Part shown: one piece after another, positions 25,677-34,699 of the stretch
How positions within the stretch are numbered: position 1 is the stretch's first letter
How the letters are laid out: each line of letters begins with the position of its first letter
DNA from: OFTM10 sp964344055
GTDB taxonomy: Bacteria; Actinomycetota; Acidimicrobiia; Acidimicrobiales; Aldehydirespiratoraceae
Assembly: GCA_964344055.1 (NCBI GenBank)
Contig: CAYFLT010000011.1
Coordinates: forward strand, 1 to 64,000
Direction of reading: 5' to 3'
Length of the DNA stretch: 64,000 nucleotides
Position numbers and translations under genes: made by a program
The notes under the pieces: generated by a model
The model's input: only the letters and a program-made list of their open reading frames with translations
Databases searched by the model: none
What the model was told of the DNA's origin: nothing

Positions 25677-26378
25677 TCACACGAGGTTGAAGCGAACGCC
25701 ACCGAGTTCGAGGGTCTCACCGGTTCGGCCCGGGTCCACAGCTGCGAGATCGATGGCCGCCAGGCCGTCGCCTCGCCCGTCGGTCGCCTGGGTGAACCGG
25801 ATCGTGGCGTCGTCGAGTTCGATCGTCCGCTCCGCGGTGACCGACCGGTTGAGTGCAACGGCCCAGCTGGCGGCCAGCGCGTCGGGATCGTCGCCCTGCA
25901 TTTCGGCACCGACCATGTCGCTCGCGACGGACGAGTTGGCGTGGTACGCCCAGTCGGGCCCGGCCCAGCCCCAGCTCTCGGGTGGGTTGGCCTCATCGAT
26001 GGACAAGATGGCGCCGCCGACATCGCGCGGGTGGAGGTGGATGCCGTGGATGCCCGCCCCGCCACCGTCGTGGACGATTCGGATGCCGGCTTCCTGGACA
26101 CGCTCGCGATGGTCGGCGAGATCGTCGACCTGCACGATCACCATGTAGCCGCCGTCGCCGCCCCGCCGGTCGAGAAAGCGCTCGGCGGTGGTGCCGGCAT
26201 CTTTCAGCGCCACGATCTCGAGCAACCGATCGCCGATCGTGTACAGCCCGTGGCGCAGGCCGAAGTAGCCGAGACCCGGATCCCGGTAGCAGACCTCCAG
26301 GTCGAGGGCTTCGGACACCGCGGTTTCCACCGGTCGGAGTTCTCGGGCCACGAGTACGAGCTGGCGAAGTCGCATCAT
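25677..26378 (-). CDS. VOC-superfamily protein, two-module glyoxalase-like
   Basis: This 233-residue protein has a first glyoxalase-like module (MRLRQLVLVARELRPVETAV through MVIVQVDDLADHRERVQEAG). A second, more divergent module ends ELGGVRFNLV. The length and spacing fit the Glyoxalase_3-like group of proteins. No substrate can be given. It is convergent with the methyltransferase gene and divergent from the HAD gene. Confidence 0.78.
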   Translation of the reverse strand: MMRLRQLVLVARELRPVETAVSEALDLEVCYRDPGLGYFGLRHGLYTIGDRLLEIVALKDAGTTAERFLDRRGGDGGYMVIVQVDDLADHRERVQEAGIRIVHDGGGAGIHGIHLHPRDVGGAILSIDEANPPESWGWAGPDWAYHANSSVASDMVGAEMQGDDPDALAASWAVALNRSVTAERTIELDDATIRFTQATDGRGDGLAAIDLAAVDPGRTGETLELGGVRFNLV

Positions 26379-26471
26379 GGGTCCTTGCTAGCAGAGGCCG
26401 GATCCGGCTGTTCAACCCTCGTGCAACCCTCCTGCAACCGCACTGCGGGCCAGGTCTCGCATGGTGGCGGC

Positions 26472-27125
26472 ATGCACCAGACAGCAGTCGTTCCCATCGA
26501 AACCGTCATCTTCGACCTCGGCGGAGTCTTCACCCCCTCCCCGATGGCCGCGGCCCGTCGTGCCGCCGTCGATCGGGGAGTTGATCCGGACGGCCTCATC
26601 GACGTGATGCTGGGCGGCTACGGGATCGAGTCCGATCATCCGTGGCAGAAGGTCGAGCGCGGCGAGCTTCCGATCGAGGCCGCCCGACGATGGGCGATGG
26701 CTGAGACGAAGCGGCGCCTCGGCGTGGAGATCGACCCGATGGAGGTCTTGGCGCCGGTGATGGCTGCCCCGGTGAGACAGTCCATGGTCGATCTGGCGAG
26801 GGATCTCCGATCCCGGGGGATCACCCTGGGCCTTCTCACCAACAACGCTCGGGAGTTGCGCTCCGTCTGGGGCTCGCTGACGGATTGGAGCCAGCTGTTC
26901 CACCAGGTCATCGATTCGAGTGAGGCCGGAGTGCGCAAGCCCGATCCCGCCGCCTTCCGGCTCGCGCTCCAGCGGTGTGGGCAGCCGCTCGCAGAGCGGG
27001 CGCTGATGGTGGACGACTTCGAGGTCAACGCCGACGGCGCGCGAGCGGTCGGGATGCACGCGGTGCTGGTCGGCGAAGACCCCGCACCGGCGATCGACCA
27101 GATCAGGGAGATTGTGCCGTGTTGA
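26472..27125 (+). CDS. HAD-superfamily hydrolase (subfamily IA)
   Basis: This 217-residue hydrolase carries the HAD motifs: FDLGGVFTPS (nucleophile Asp in motif I), LLTNN (motif II), GVRKPDP (motif III Lys) and MVDDFEVNADGA (motif IV). DLGGV places it near the acyl-CoA-dehydrogenase-associated or epoxide-hydrolase-N-terminal-like HAD group that acts on phosphate esters or halo-acids. The start is taken at the ATG just before QTAVVPIETVIF. Its TGA overlaps a small ORF that follows. Confidence 0.9.
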   Translation: MHQTAVVPIETVIFDLGGVFTPSPMAAARRAAVDRGVDPDGLIDVMLGGYGIESDHPWQKVERGELPIEAARRWAMAETKRRLGVEIDPMEVLAPVMAAPVRQSMVDLARDLRSRGITLGLLTNNARELRSVWGSLTDWSQLFHQVIDSSEAGVRKPDPAAFRLALQRCGQPLAERALMVDDFEVNADGARAVGMHAVLVGEDPAPAIDQIREIVPC

Positions 27126-27289
27126 TCCGATGGCTGGACCGGCTCCTCGAACGCGACACGCGGGCATTCATCGGCGTACTCGACAGCATGAACGCGCTCA
27201 ACGGGGCACCTTCGACCGGCTGGGCGCAGGTTGCCGACCTCGCGAAATCCGACCCGGCTCCGCGGGAACGGGTGCCGGTCGATCGCTAA
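27119..27289 (+). CDS. Small hypothetical protein overlapping the HAD stop
   Basis: This is a possible 56-residue protein starting at a GTG that overlaps the HAD stop codon. Its sequence (LIRWLDRLLERDTRAFIGVL, then DSMNALNGAPSTGWAQV) has an amphipathic helical start. The overlap suggests translational coupling. No homology is recognised, and the frame ends 12 bp before the large regulator, so it may instead be spacer. Confidence 0.4.
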   Translation: MLIRWLDRLLERDTRAFIGVLDSMNALNGAPSTGWAQVADLAKSDPAPRERVPVDR

Positions 27290-27301
27290 GGTCGGCCCGC
27301 G

Positions 27302-30300
27302 ATGGACATCCGGCTGAGCGGGCGAATCTCGGCCGAGATCGACGGAGTTGAGGTCGATCTCGGCGCCACCAAGAGCCAGGCGGTCGTGGCCGCGCTCGCC
27401 CTGACCCCGGGTAGCCCGGTCAGCACCGCGAGGATCATCGAGCTCGTGTGGGAGGACGATCCGCCTCGAACCGCCGAGAAGACGCTCCAGTCCTACGTGG
27501 CCCGTCTGCGCAAGTCGCTCGGAGACGAAACGATCGAGCGCAGCGGCGATGGTTACCGGCTCACCGTGGATCCCCAGTCGGTCGACCTCGTCGCGTTCGA
27601 GCGCCTTCTCGACGAGGGCCGGAGCGAGGAAGCGCTCACCGTGTGGGCCGGTGCTCCGCTGCCGGGCCTCGGCTCTCGCGGGTTCGGACCGATCTCGACC
27701 CGACTGAACGAGCGTTACCTCGGTGCGGTCGAGTCGGTTCTCGGCGCCGCGATCGACCGTGGCGACGGGCCATCGGAGATCGGCCGGCTGCGTGAGCTCG
27801 TCGCTGAGAACCCGCTGCGCGAAGGCCTGTGGGCCCTTCTGATGCAAGCGCTCTATCAGGCGGACCGTCAGGCCGAGGCGCTCCGGGCCTACGGCGAAGC
27901 CCGTGATCATCTCGTGGAGGGACTCGGTATCGAGCCGGGCCCCTCCCTGCAGGAGCTCGAGCGGCGCATCCTCGAACACGACCCGTCGCTGAAGCCGGAG
28001 GCCGCCGCTGCAGCCTTTTCCCCTGAACCTGCACCCGACAGCCGGTCGTTCCTGTTCACCGACATCGAGGCGTCGACCGAGTTGTGGTCGGCTCACAACG
28101 ACGAGATGGCCGGAGCGACCGCAGACCACGATCGGGTGATCAGAACTGCAGTCGAGGAGCACGGCGGCGAGGTGTTCAAACACACTGGCGACGGATTGCT
28201 GGCATGGCTACCGACACCCTCGGCTTCGGTGAACGCCGCGGTAGCCGCCCAGCTGAAGCTCACCGAGTTGACCGTCGGTGGTCAGCCGCTCGCAGTGCGG
28301 ATGTCGGTCAGCACCGGTCGGGCCGATCAGCGGGACGACGACTGGTTCGGTCCGCCCCTCAACATCGCCGCACGATTGCTCGACGCCGCCCACGGCGGGC
28401 AGATCCTGCTCTCCGGATCGTGCCATCAGGGTCTCGACAACCAGGTTGGCCCTGAGGTGGCGACCGTCGACCTCGGATTGCTCTCCTTGCGGGGGCTCAG
28501 CCGACCGGAACGGGTACATCAGGTCCTGCACCCGGCGTTGCCCCGACGGTTCCCGCCCCTGCGGTCACTCGTCGCCCACCCCGACAACGAACAGCCGGAC
28601 TTCCCGCCCCAACTCGAGTTCCTCCACGCCGTCGACTTCGTCGGTCGTGATCAGCACGTCAGCGCCCTTCACACGCTCTGGCAACGGATCCGGGGCGCAA
28701 ACCGGCCCGGGTTCACCCTCCTCGCGGGAGAGCCAGGCGTCGGCAAGACCCGGCTGGCCGCCGCAGTGGCCGAGTCGCTCCATACCGACGAGGGCGCGGT
28801 AGTCGTGTACGGCCGCTGCGCCGAGGATCACCCGTCGCCCTACCGGCCCTTCACCGAAGCGCTCACTGCCTACGCCGAAGCCCGGTCGGACCCTGAACTC
28901 CGCACCGAGATCGGCGTACGGGGCGACATGGTCACTCCGGTCGTGCCCCATCTCCTCGACCGGTTCGCCGATCTCGAGCGGCCGATCCTCACCGAGGAAG
29001 ATCGCCAGCTCGAGGTCTTCGACGCAGTCTCCTCGTTCCTCCAAGTCGCGTCGTCGTCGCCCCTGGTCATCGTCCTCGACGACATCCACTGGGCCGACCG
29101 AGCCAGCCTCGACCTTCTCCTCCATCTGGTGCGTCACCTGAACACCGGCCGACTGATGGTGATGGCCACCTATCGCGACGTGGAGGTCGACCGCGCCCAT
29201 CCACTCTCGAAGGTGCTCGCCGATCTTCGACGGGAGGAGCGCGTCGAACGACTCGCCGTTCGGGGCGTGGATGAGGTCGAGGCGGTCGCCCTCACCGAGG
29301 CGGTGCTCGGTCACGAACTCTCCGACGCCGGTCGACAGCTCGCAGCCCAGGCCGGCACCGACGCGGCAGGGAATCCCTTCTTCCTGCAGGAGATGCTTCG
29401 CCACTTCATGGAGTCGGGGGTTCTGGTTCGACAGCAGGGTCGGTGGACCGCCGCGGACGCCGCGACCATCCAACGGGCGGTCCCCGAGGGCGTTCGCGAG
29501 GTCGTCGGCCGACGCCTCGATCACGTCTCCGCGGAGACGAACCGGCTCCTCGCCACCGCGTCGGCCCTGATGGACGACATCGACGTCGACCTCCTGATCG
29601 CGGTCAGCGACATGGACGAGGACGACGTCCTCGATCGTCTCGACGAAGCGCTCCAAGCCGGCCTGCTGGTCGATGCGGCCCGACCCGGCCGCTACGAGTT
29701 CTCCCACGCGCTGATCCGCCAGACGCTCTACGGCGAGTTCAGTACCGCGCGTCGGTTGCGCCTACATCGCAAGGTCGGTGATGCGCTGGTCGACACGGGA
29801 CGGTCCGACGACGCGACGGTGAGTGCGATCGCCCACCACTATCTGTCGGCTGCCGCCGCGGCCGACCCGAGTGTGGTCGTCGGGTGGACTCGCAAGGCAG
29901 CCCGTCGGGCGACCGAGCGGCGCGCCTTCGAAGAGGCTCGTGACCTCCTCGACCAGGCTCGCGACACGACCGACGGCAGTCTCGACCCCGATCAGGAGAT
30001 GGTGCTCCTGGGTGCATGGAGCGCGGTCCAGAGCAGGCTGGTGAACCACGACGCCGTCGACGATGCAATGCGCCGGATGAACGAGCTGGTGGACTCAGCA
30101 TCTACTCGGTCGACTGCGGAAGCAGCAGTCGAGTTCAGTCGCAGTCTCATGTCCATCTCGTTCCTCGATGAGTTGGCGGCGACTCTCCGGCGGCTGCTGT
30201 TGGCTCCCGACCTCGCCGACCTCGAACCATCGCTTGCTGCGGCCCTTCTCGTCGAGCGGTACGCGGCCTTTGCGGTCGACGGGCTGCGCGCAGATGAGGT

Positions 30301-31237
30301 GATCGGACGTATCGGCGACATGGACTCGGCCACGCTTGCCAGGTCGTTCACGGTGGCGAACAATCCTCAGCCCCGAGACTCGCTCCTGATTGTCCGCGAA
30401 CACCTGATCCGAGCAGCTGAAGCATCCGGAAGTGCGGCGGTCATGAGCGCGGCCACGCTCTATGGCTTCGTGACCGATCAGATGGCGTGGCGACAGCAGT
30501 CGTTCCCGAGCGTCGAGATCGAGCGGGGCCGCGACCGAGCCGAGATCCTCGCCCTCATACTCCCGGTTGTCGATGCCCAGCGGCGAGGCCGGCTCGATGT
30601 GAGCGCGGATGCCATGGCTCGGATCCGGAATGTGGTCGACCCATCCATCGCGGCGTGGCGGGATCGATGGGCCGACTACGAGATGGACCGGCAGCTTGCC
30701 AACCAGTTGGATCCGCGGTTCTCGCGGCCCGTCGGGCTCCTCAGCGGGATGGTCCCCCATGTGAGGACCGAGCTCGTCGAGGAGAATCGGATCCTCGAAC
30801 TGTTGCAGCACTATCCCTCGTCTTCGCACCTGCTCGTCGCAGCCGAACTGGCCTGGGAAATCGGTGCCAACGGCTTGGCCGAACAGATCGCAGAGATGAC
30901 GGAGCCGATGCGAGGACTGGCGGGGCCGCTGCCAGGCGCTCAGTACGTCCTTGCGGTCGACTATCACCTCGGCTTGCTCGCCGACCTGATGGGCCGACCG
31001 GGCGAGGCGATCGAGCTGCATCTCGGTGCCTTGGACCAGAGCAGTGACGCCGGCTATCTTCTCGACGTCGGCCAGATCGCCTGGCATCTCGTTCGCCTGC
31101 TCGGGGAGCGAGATGGGCCGGGTGATCTCAACCTCGCCCGTCAGGTCGGTGAGGACGCACTCGCTGCGCTCGAGCCGACCCAGCTGGTGCGCCGCAAGCG
31201 CGAGCTCAACGAGGCGCTGGCGACGTTGCCGAGCTGA
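27302..31237 (+). CDS. SARP regulator fused to adenylyl cyclase, AAA ATPase and helical repeats
   Basis: This 1311-residue signalling protein has a winged-helix DNA-binding domain (1-90) and a bacterial transcriptional activation domain (about 95-235, LVEGLGIEPGPSLQELE). A class III nucleotide cyclase domain (about 246-410) keeps FLFTDIEAS with the metal Asp, KHTGDG and LNIAARLL with its Asn/Arg. The AAA-type ATPase has Walker A GEPGVGKTR near 476 and Walker B VLDDIHWAD. A long TPR-like helical region follows. It should bind DNA or a partner in response to nucleotide and ATP. A palindrome at 31240 ends the transcript. Confidence 0.9.
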   Translation: MDIRLSGRISAEIDGVEVDLGATKSQAVVAALALTPGSPVSTARIIELVWEDDPPRTAEKTLQSYVARLRKSLGDETIERSGDGYRLTVDPQSVDLVAFERLLDEGRSEEALTVWAGAPLPGLGSRGFGPISTRLNERYLGAVESVLGAAIDRGDGPSEIGRLRELVAENPLREGLWALLMQALYQADRQAEALRAYGEARDHLVEGLGIEPGPSLQELERRILEHDPSLKPEAAAAAFSPEPAPDSRSFLFTDIEASTELWSAHNDEMAGATADHDRVIRTAVEEHGGEVFKHTGDGLLAWLPTPSASVNAAVAAQLKLTELTVGGQPLAVRMSVSTGRADQRDDDWFGPPLNIAARLLDAAHGGQILLSGSCHQGLDNQVGPEVATVDLGLLSLRGLSRPERVHQVLHPALPRRFPPLRSLVAHPDNEQPDFPPQLEFLHAVDFVGRDQHVSALHTLWQRIRGANRPGFTLLAGEPGVGKTRLAAAVAESLHTDEGAVVVYGRCAEDHPSPYRPFTEALTAYAEARSDPELRTEIGVRGDMVTPVVPHLLDRFADLERPILTEEDRQLEVFDAVSSFLQVASSSPLVIVLDDIHWADRASLDLLLHLVRHLNTGRLMVMATYRDVEVDRAHPLSKVLADLRREERVERLAVRGVDEVEAVALTEAVLGHELSDAGRQLAAQAGTDAAGNPFFLQEMLRHFMESGVLVRQQGRWTAADAATIQRAVPEGVREVVGRRLDHVSAETNRLLATASALMDDIDVDLLIAVSDMDEDDVLDRLDEALQAGLLVDAARPGRYEFSHALIRQTLYGEFSTARRLRLHRKVGDALVDTGRSDDATVSAIAHHYLSAAAAADPSVVVGWTRKAARRATERRAFEEARDLLDQARDTTDGSLDPDQEMVLLGAWSAVQSRLVNHDAVDDAMRRMNELVDSASTRSTAEAAVEFSRSLMSISFLDELAATLRRLLLAPDLADLEPSLAAALLVERYAAFAVDGLRADEVIGRIGDMDSATLARSFTVANNPQPRDSLLIVREHLIRAAEASGSAAVMSAATLYGFVTDQMAWRQQSFPSVEIERGRDRAEILALILPVVDAQRRGRLDVSADAMARIRNVVDPSIAAWRDRWADYEMDRQLANQLDPRFSRPVGLLSGMVPHVRTELVEENRILELLQHYPSSSHLLVAAELAWEIGANGLAEQIAEMTEPMRGLAGPLPGAQYVLAVDYHLGLLADLMGRPGEAIELHLGALDQSSDAGYLLDVGQIAWHLVRLLGERDGPGDLNLARQVGEDALAALEPTQLVRRKRELNEALATLPS

Positions 31238-31239
31238 AT

Positions 31240-31257
31240 ACGTCCCCGCGGGGACGT
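31240..31257. terminator. Dispersed palindrome, copy 1, after the SARP gene
   Basis: ACGTCCCCGCGGGGACGT is a perfect 18-bp palindrome starting three bases after the regulator stop. It has no U-tract but could form a very strong stem in RNA. It belongs to a family with copies at 32249, 36712 and 38992. Confidence 0.6.
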
Positions 31258-31321
31258 CTCTCGACGGTCAGTCGCGCGGCTCCGGTCGTCGGTTCCCGCC
31301 CGAATCGGCGATGATCGTGCG

Positions 31322-32236
31322 GTGCGCCCCTTCCGCTTCGCTGTCCAACTCGGCCCGTTCCAGGACCCTGATGCGCTCCGGCCGTACGCGAGACGCGTCG
31401 AGGAGCTCGGCTACGAGGAGCTCTACACCGCCGATCACATCGGTGGGGGTGCGGTCGATCCGTTCGTTCCACTGTTGATCGCCGCTGAGGCAACAACCCG
31501 ATTGAGGGTCGGCCCACTCGTACTCAACAACGAGTTCCACCATCCTGCGCTGCTCGCACGGACCGCCGCGTCGATGGATCAGATGACCGGCGGACGGTTG
31601 ATCCTCGGGATGGGGACCGGCTATTCCCAGGCTGAGCACGATGCGATCGGGCTGACACTCCGGCCGCCTCCGTCCAGGGTGGGTCGGTTCGCCGAGTCGC
31701 TCGAGGTTCTACGCCAACTCCTCGGTACCGGAACCTGCTCGTTCTCGGGTGAGCACCACACCGTCGAAATCGACGACCTCGGTCCTCGGCCCGTCAACAC
31801 CATGCCGATCCTGATCGGCGGCAACGGGCGGCGAGTGGTCGGTCTGGCGGGGCGCTACGCCTCGATCTTCCAGATGACCGGACTCTCTTTCGGCCCCGAC
31901 GGCCGGCCCGACAGCGGTGGGTTCCCCGTCGAGAAGTTGGACATTCGCGTGCGATGGTTGGCCGATGCCGCGGGAGAGCGGGATGGTGACATCGAACGAT
32001 CGGCTCTCGTGCAGCTCGCCGCACTCGACGACGCCGTACCGAGTGAGACCGAGATGGTCACTCGCTTCCGGCACGGCGCCGATGTTCTCGCCCATACGCC
32101 ATTCGTCCTGGCCGGCAGTTTCGAGCAGGTGGTCGACAAGCTCGAACGGACCCGGGAACGGCTCGGAATCAGCCACTACGTCATCCGAGACCCCGAAGGT
32201 TTCGCACCCGTCGTCGCCGCGTTGGCCGGTCACTGA
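31322..32236 (+). CDS. LLM-class F420-dependent oxidoreductase
   Basis: This 304-residue bacterial-luciferase-like TIM barrel opens RPFRFAVQLGPFQDPD with a GTG start, as in the F420-dependent MSMEG_2516-type group (name from memory). Typical segments are VEELGYEELYTADHIGG, LLIAAEATTRLRVG, GRLILGMGTGY and TMPILIGGNGRR. It presumably takes hydride from F420H2; the substrate is unknown. A terminator-like palindrome follows 12 bp after the stop. Confidence 0.88.
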   Translation: MRPFRFAVQLGPFQDPDALRPYARRVEELGYEELYTADHIGGGAVDPFVPLLIAAEATTRLRVGPLVLNNEFHHPALLARTAASMDQMTGGRLILGMGTGYSQAEHDAIGLTLRPPPSRVGRFAESLEVLRQLLGTGTCSFSGEHHTVEIDDLGPRPVNTMPILIGGNGRRVVGLAGRYASIFQMTGLSFGPDGRPDSGGFPVEKLDIRVRWLADAAGERDGDIERSALVQLAALDDAVPSETEMVTRFRHGADVLAHTPFVLAGSFEQVVDKLERTRERLGISHYVIRDPEGFAPVVAALAGH

Positions 32237-32248
32237 CCGAGCAGGAAA

Positions 32249-32264
32249 CGTCCCCGCGGGGACG
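32249..32264. terminator. Dispersed palindrome, copy 2, after the LLM gene
   Basis: CGTCCCCGCGGGGACG is the same palindrome as after the SARP gene, 12 bp beyond the LLM stop and followed by CTTCTG. It probably stops the LLM transcript. Confidence 0.6.
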
Positions 32265-32449
32265 CTTCTGTGGCCGACGGCGAGCAGCCGGGCAAGCTGC
32301 GACTCGGCGGTCCTTCCCTGGACGAGGTGGGTGGGATGGTGATCGCGGCCCTCGACGTGGACGACGAGGAGTCGAGCGCACCGAGTCCTGGTGGGCCCCG
32401 GGTTGCTGCGCCATGGAATGTCTTCCTCGCAGCCATCTACCATCGCGAC

Positions 32450-32812
32450 ATGAGCGACGACGAGCCGGTGGAGGAGTCCGACCGCGGTGACGAGGAGTCC
32501 GACGGCTTCGGTGCTGCGTTGGCCATCCCGATCATCGGCGTGTCGATTCCGCTCGTCGCGGTCTCGATCCCGCTCGTCGCGGTTCTGGGGGCCAGCGGCC
32601 TCGGCGCGATCGTGTTCGGCATCGGCGGTGCGGTGCTGGTCGTACTGGCCATCGGCTGGGTTGTCCGGTCACTGATGAATCACCGACACGAGCTGAGGGT
32701 CAAGGAGCTCGAACTCCAGCTCCGGATCGCCCGGCAGGAGACCGAGAAGCTCGCCGAGGTGAACCGGGTCCTCGAACCGCCTGACCTGTTCAGGGACGAT
32801 TCGGGTTCCTGA
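32450..32812 (+). CDS. Membrane protein with C-terminal coiled coil
   Basis: This 120-residue protein has an acidic N-terminus (DDEPVEESDRGDEE). A long hydrophobic stretch of two likely helices (about 23-70, IPIIGVSIPLVAVSIPLVAV) contains an internal repeat of SIPLVAV. A charged heptad-like helix (RHELRVKELELQLRIARQET) leads to the C-terminus. Function unknown. The stop overlaps the convergent TPR gene by 23 bp. Confidence 0.65.
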   Translation: MSDDEPVEESDRGDEESDGFGAALAIPIIGVSIPLVAVSIPLVAVLGASGLGAIVFGIGGAVLVVLAIGWVVRSLMNHRHELRVKELELQLRIARQETEKLAEVNRVLEPPDLFRDDSGS

Positions 32813-33500
32813 TCCAGAAGATCGGCTGATGCTTCTGCGGATCGGGAGCAGCTGAGTTCACGGCCAGATACTTCTCGAGGTCCTCGGTGAGCCAGTCCTG
32901 GCTCGGCGCCGGCCCGTCGGAGTAGCGGTCCAGAAAGGGCGCCAACCCGAACCGCACGAGCAGCCTCGCAATCGACACCCAGTACCTAAGCCCGGTCCCG
33001 ATCCGATCACCTCGGATGTCGGCAAGCGCTTCGACCAGGTGCTGGTGGAGAACGGGGTGGACCCTGTCGTCGGTGCTGTAGGCGAGTCGGCCGGCGATCT
33101 TCGCTCGATCGTTGATGTCGACCGCGGTGTGGTAGCGGGTCAGCTCCTCGTCTGCGTCGCCGGGAGTCAGCCCTTCCTCGAGCTCTTGGAAGCGCATCAT
33201 CGCTTCGTCGCCGCCGCGGCGATCGCCGAGTCGGTAGAGGCAATTGGCCAGCGCCTCCCACGCCTGATCGTGCTCGGGAACCGACGCAACGGTTGCCCGG
33301 TAGGCGTGGGCGGCATCCTCTAGTCGACCCGCCGCCTGGAGGTCGTCGCCGATCACCAGGTTGAACGAGGCGTAGGCAGGACAGAGCTCGATGGCCTGGC
33401 GATACAGGTCGATGGCGTCGTCGAGCCGTGACTCCTCTCGGGCCAGGTTGCCCTGATCGATGAGCTCATTCGCATGGGTCTGGTCTGCGGACTGATCCAT
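32790..33500 (-). CDS. TPR-repeat protein
   Basis: A 236-residue protein whose first 120 residues form about three tetratricopeptide repeats: LAREESRLDDAIDLYRQAIE, then LEDAAHAYRATVASVPEHDQ and LANCLYRLGDRRGG. The rest is unassigned, with a hydrophobic-basic end QPIFWIRNPNRP. TPRs mediate protein contacts; partner unknown. The ATG follows AGGAGA with almost no spacer, which is unusually close. The gene is divergent from the broken dehydrogenase, only 30 bp away. Confidence 0.72.
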   Translation of the reverse strand: MDQSADQTHANELIDQGNLAREESRLDDAIDLYRQAIELCPAYASFNLVIGDDLQAAGRLEDAAHAYRATVASVPEHDQAWEALANCLYRLGDRRGGDEAMMRFQELEEGLTPGDADEELTRYHTAVDINDRAKIAGRLAYSTDDRVHPVLHQHLVEALADIRGDRIGTGLRYWVSIARLLVRFGLAPFLDRYSDGPAPSQDWLTEDLEKYLAVNSAAPDPQKHQPIFWIRNPNRP

Positions 33501-33530
33501 TCTCCTGTCGTCGGTGAGAGGATCTGTGAC

Positions 33531-34570
33531 ATGAGCACGTGTCGTGGTGTCGTCTTCGCGGGCGACGGTTCGTATGAGATGCGGGACTTCCCGATTCCCG
33601 CGCCGGGCCGCGGCGGCGGCGTCCTGAAGGTCGAGGCGGTGGGGCTCTGTGGGAGTGACATCTCGCAGCTCCACGGTCACAGGCACGTGCCGGGCGAGGT
33701 GTCACCCGTGGTCCCCGGCCACGAGATCGTCGGGCGGGTCCATGCGCTGGCGCCCGATGCCGACTTCGGCGTCGATGTCGGTCAGCGAGTGGGCGTCGAC
33801 CTGGTGCTGTTCGGTGGGCGCGCGGAGGCGGAGCTCGACGTCTACGGCTACACGATCGGAACCGATGTCGACCACGGGCTCTGGGGTGGCTACGGCGAGT
33901 ACATGGGGCTGCTTCCGGGTACCCATCTCGTGCCGCTCACCCCCGATGTTCCTGCCGCCGAGCTCAGCCTGTTCGAACCGCTTGCCAGCATTGTGAGCTG
34001 GTCCGACCTCCTGGGCCTGCACGAGCGTGATCGGCTCGTCATCCAAGGACCGGGTCACATGGGGCTGATCGCGGCCGCATGCGGCGAGCCAGATCGGCGT
34101 GCGCCAGATCATCGTGACCGGAACCTCGGCGGACGCCCTCCGTCTCGACGCGGCGAGAGCCGTCGGAGCCCACGACGCGATCAACGTCGATGAGGAGGAC
34201 GACCTGGTCGGGCGGATCCGGGAGATGACCAGGGGAGGAGCGACCGCCGTGATGGATCTCACGGCCCTCGCAACCCAGCCAGTCGCCGACGCAATCGAGA
34301 TGGCGGCGTTCGGAGGGCGGATCCTTCTGGCCGGGCTCAAGGACGAGCGCCCGGTGGAGATCGTCTCGGACCACATCGTCTTCAAGTCGCTGCGGATCGT
34401 GGCGGGGTCGGGGTCCAACCCCCAGGCCATGGACCGCGCCGGCGAGGCTCCCGAGGGCCGAGGTCGCGGGCGAGACGTACCCACTCGATCGGATCGGTGA
34501 GGCGCTCCAGATGCTGGAGCGGAAGATCCCGGGTCGTGACGCCGTTCGGGTGAGCCTCGTCCACGACTGA
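33531..34570 (+). pseudogene. Zinc-type alcohol dehydrogenase, two frameshifts
   Basis: Joined across three frames, this gives about 345 residues of the medium-chain dehydrogenase family. It has LCGSDISQLHGH (zinc Cys), PVVPGHEIVG, QGPGHMGLIA, VTGTSADALRLDAARAVGAHDAINVDE, and the end YPLDRIGEALQMLERKIPGR. One extra base near 34083 breaks the frame in the Rossmann domain after AAAC. A second extra base near 34450 breaks it before EVAGETYPLD. Each break shifts the frame by +1. Either the gene is decaying or these are sequencing errors; the damaged neighbours favour decay. The zinc-site loop of four cysteines is also absent. Confidence 0.85.
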
Positions 34571-34581
34571 GTGTCCGGCGG

Positions 34582-34699
34582 TCAACCGGTGGACTCGATT
34601 CCGTCGAGGAGCCATCCGAGGGCGAGCTGGTAGCGCGCCGATGGCAGCGACTCGGGCTCGTTGATGTGGCGCCAGCCCAGCGCGGCCGCCATGAGCAAC
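34582..34699 (-). pseudogene. TetR-family regulator remnant (C-terminal end only)
   Basis: On the reverse strand about 38 codons remain in frame, ending in TGA: LLMAAALGWRHINEPESLPS followed by ARYQLALGWLLDGIESTG. This is the style of the last two helices of TetR ligand-binding domains, which end FELGLDxLLxGIE. The reading stops at the junction with the truncated monooxygenase. No DNA-binding domain remains. Identification rests on style only. Confidence 0.6.
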
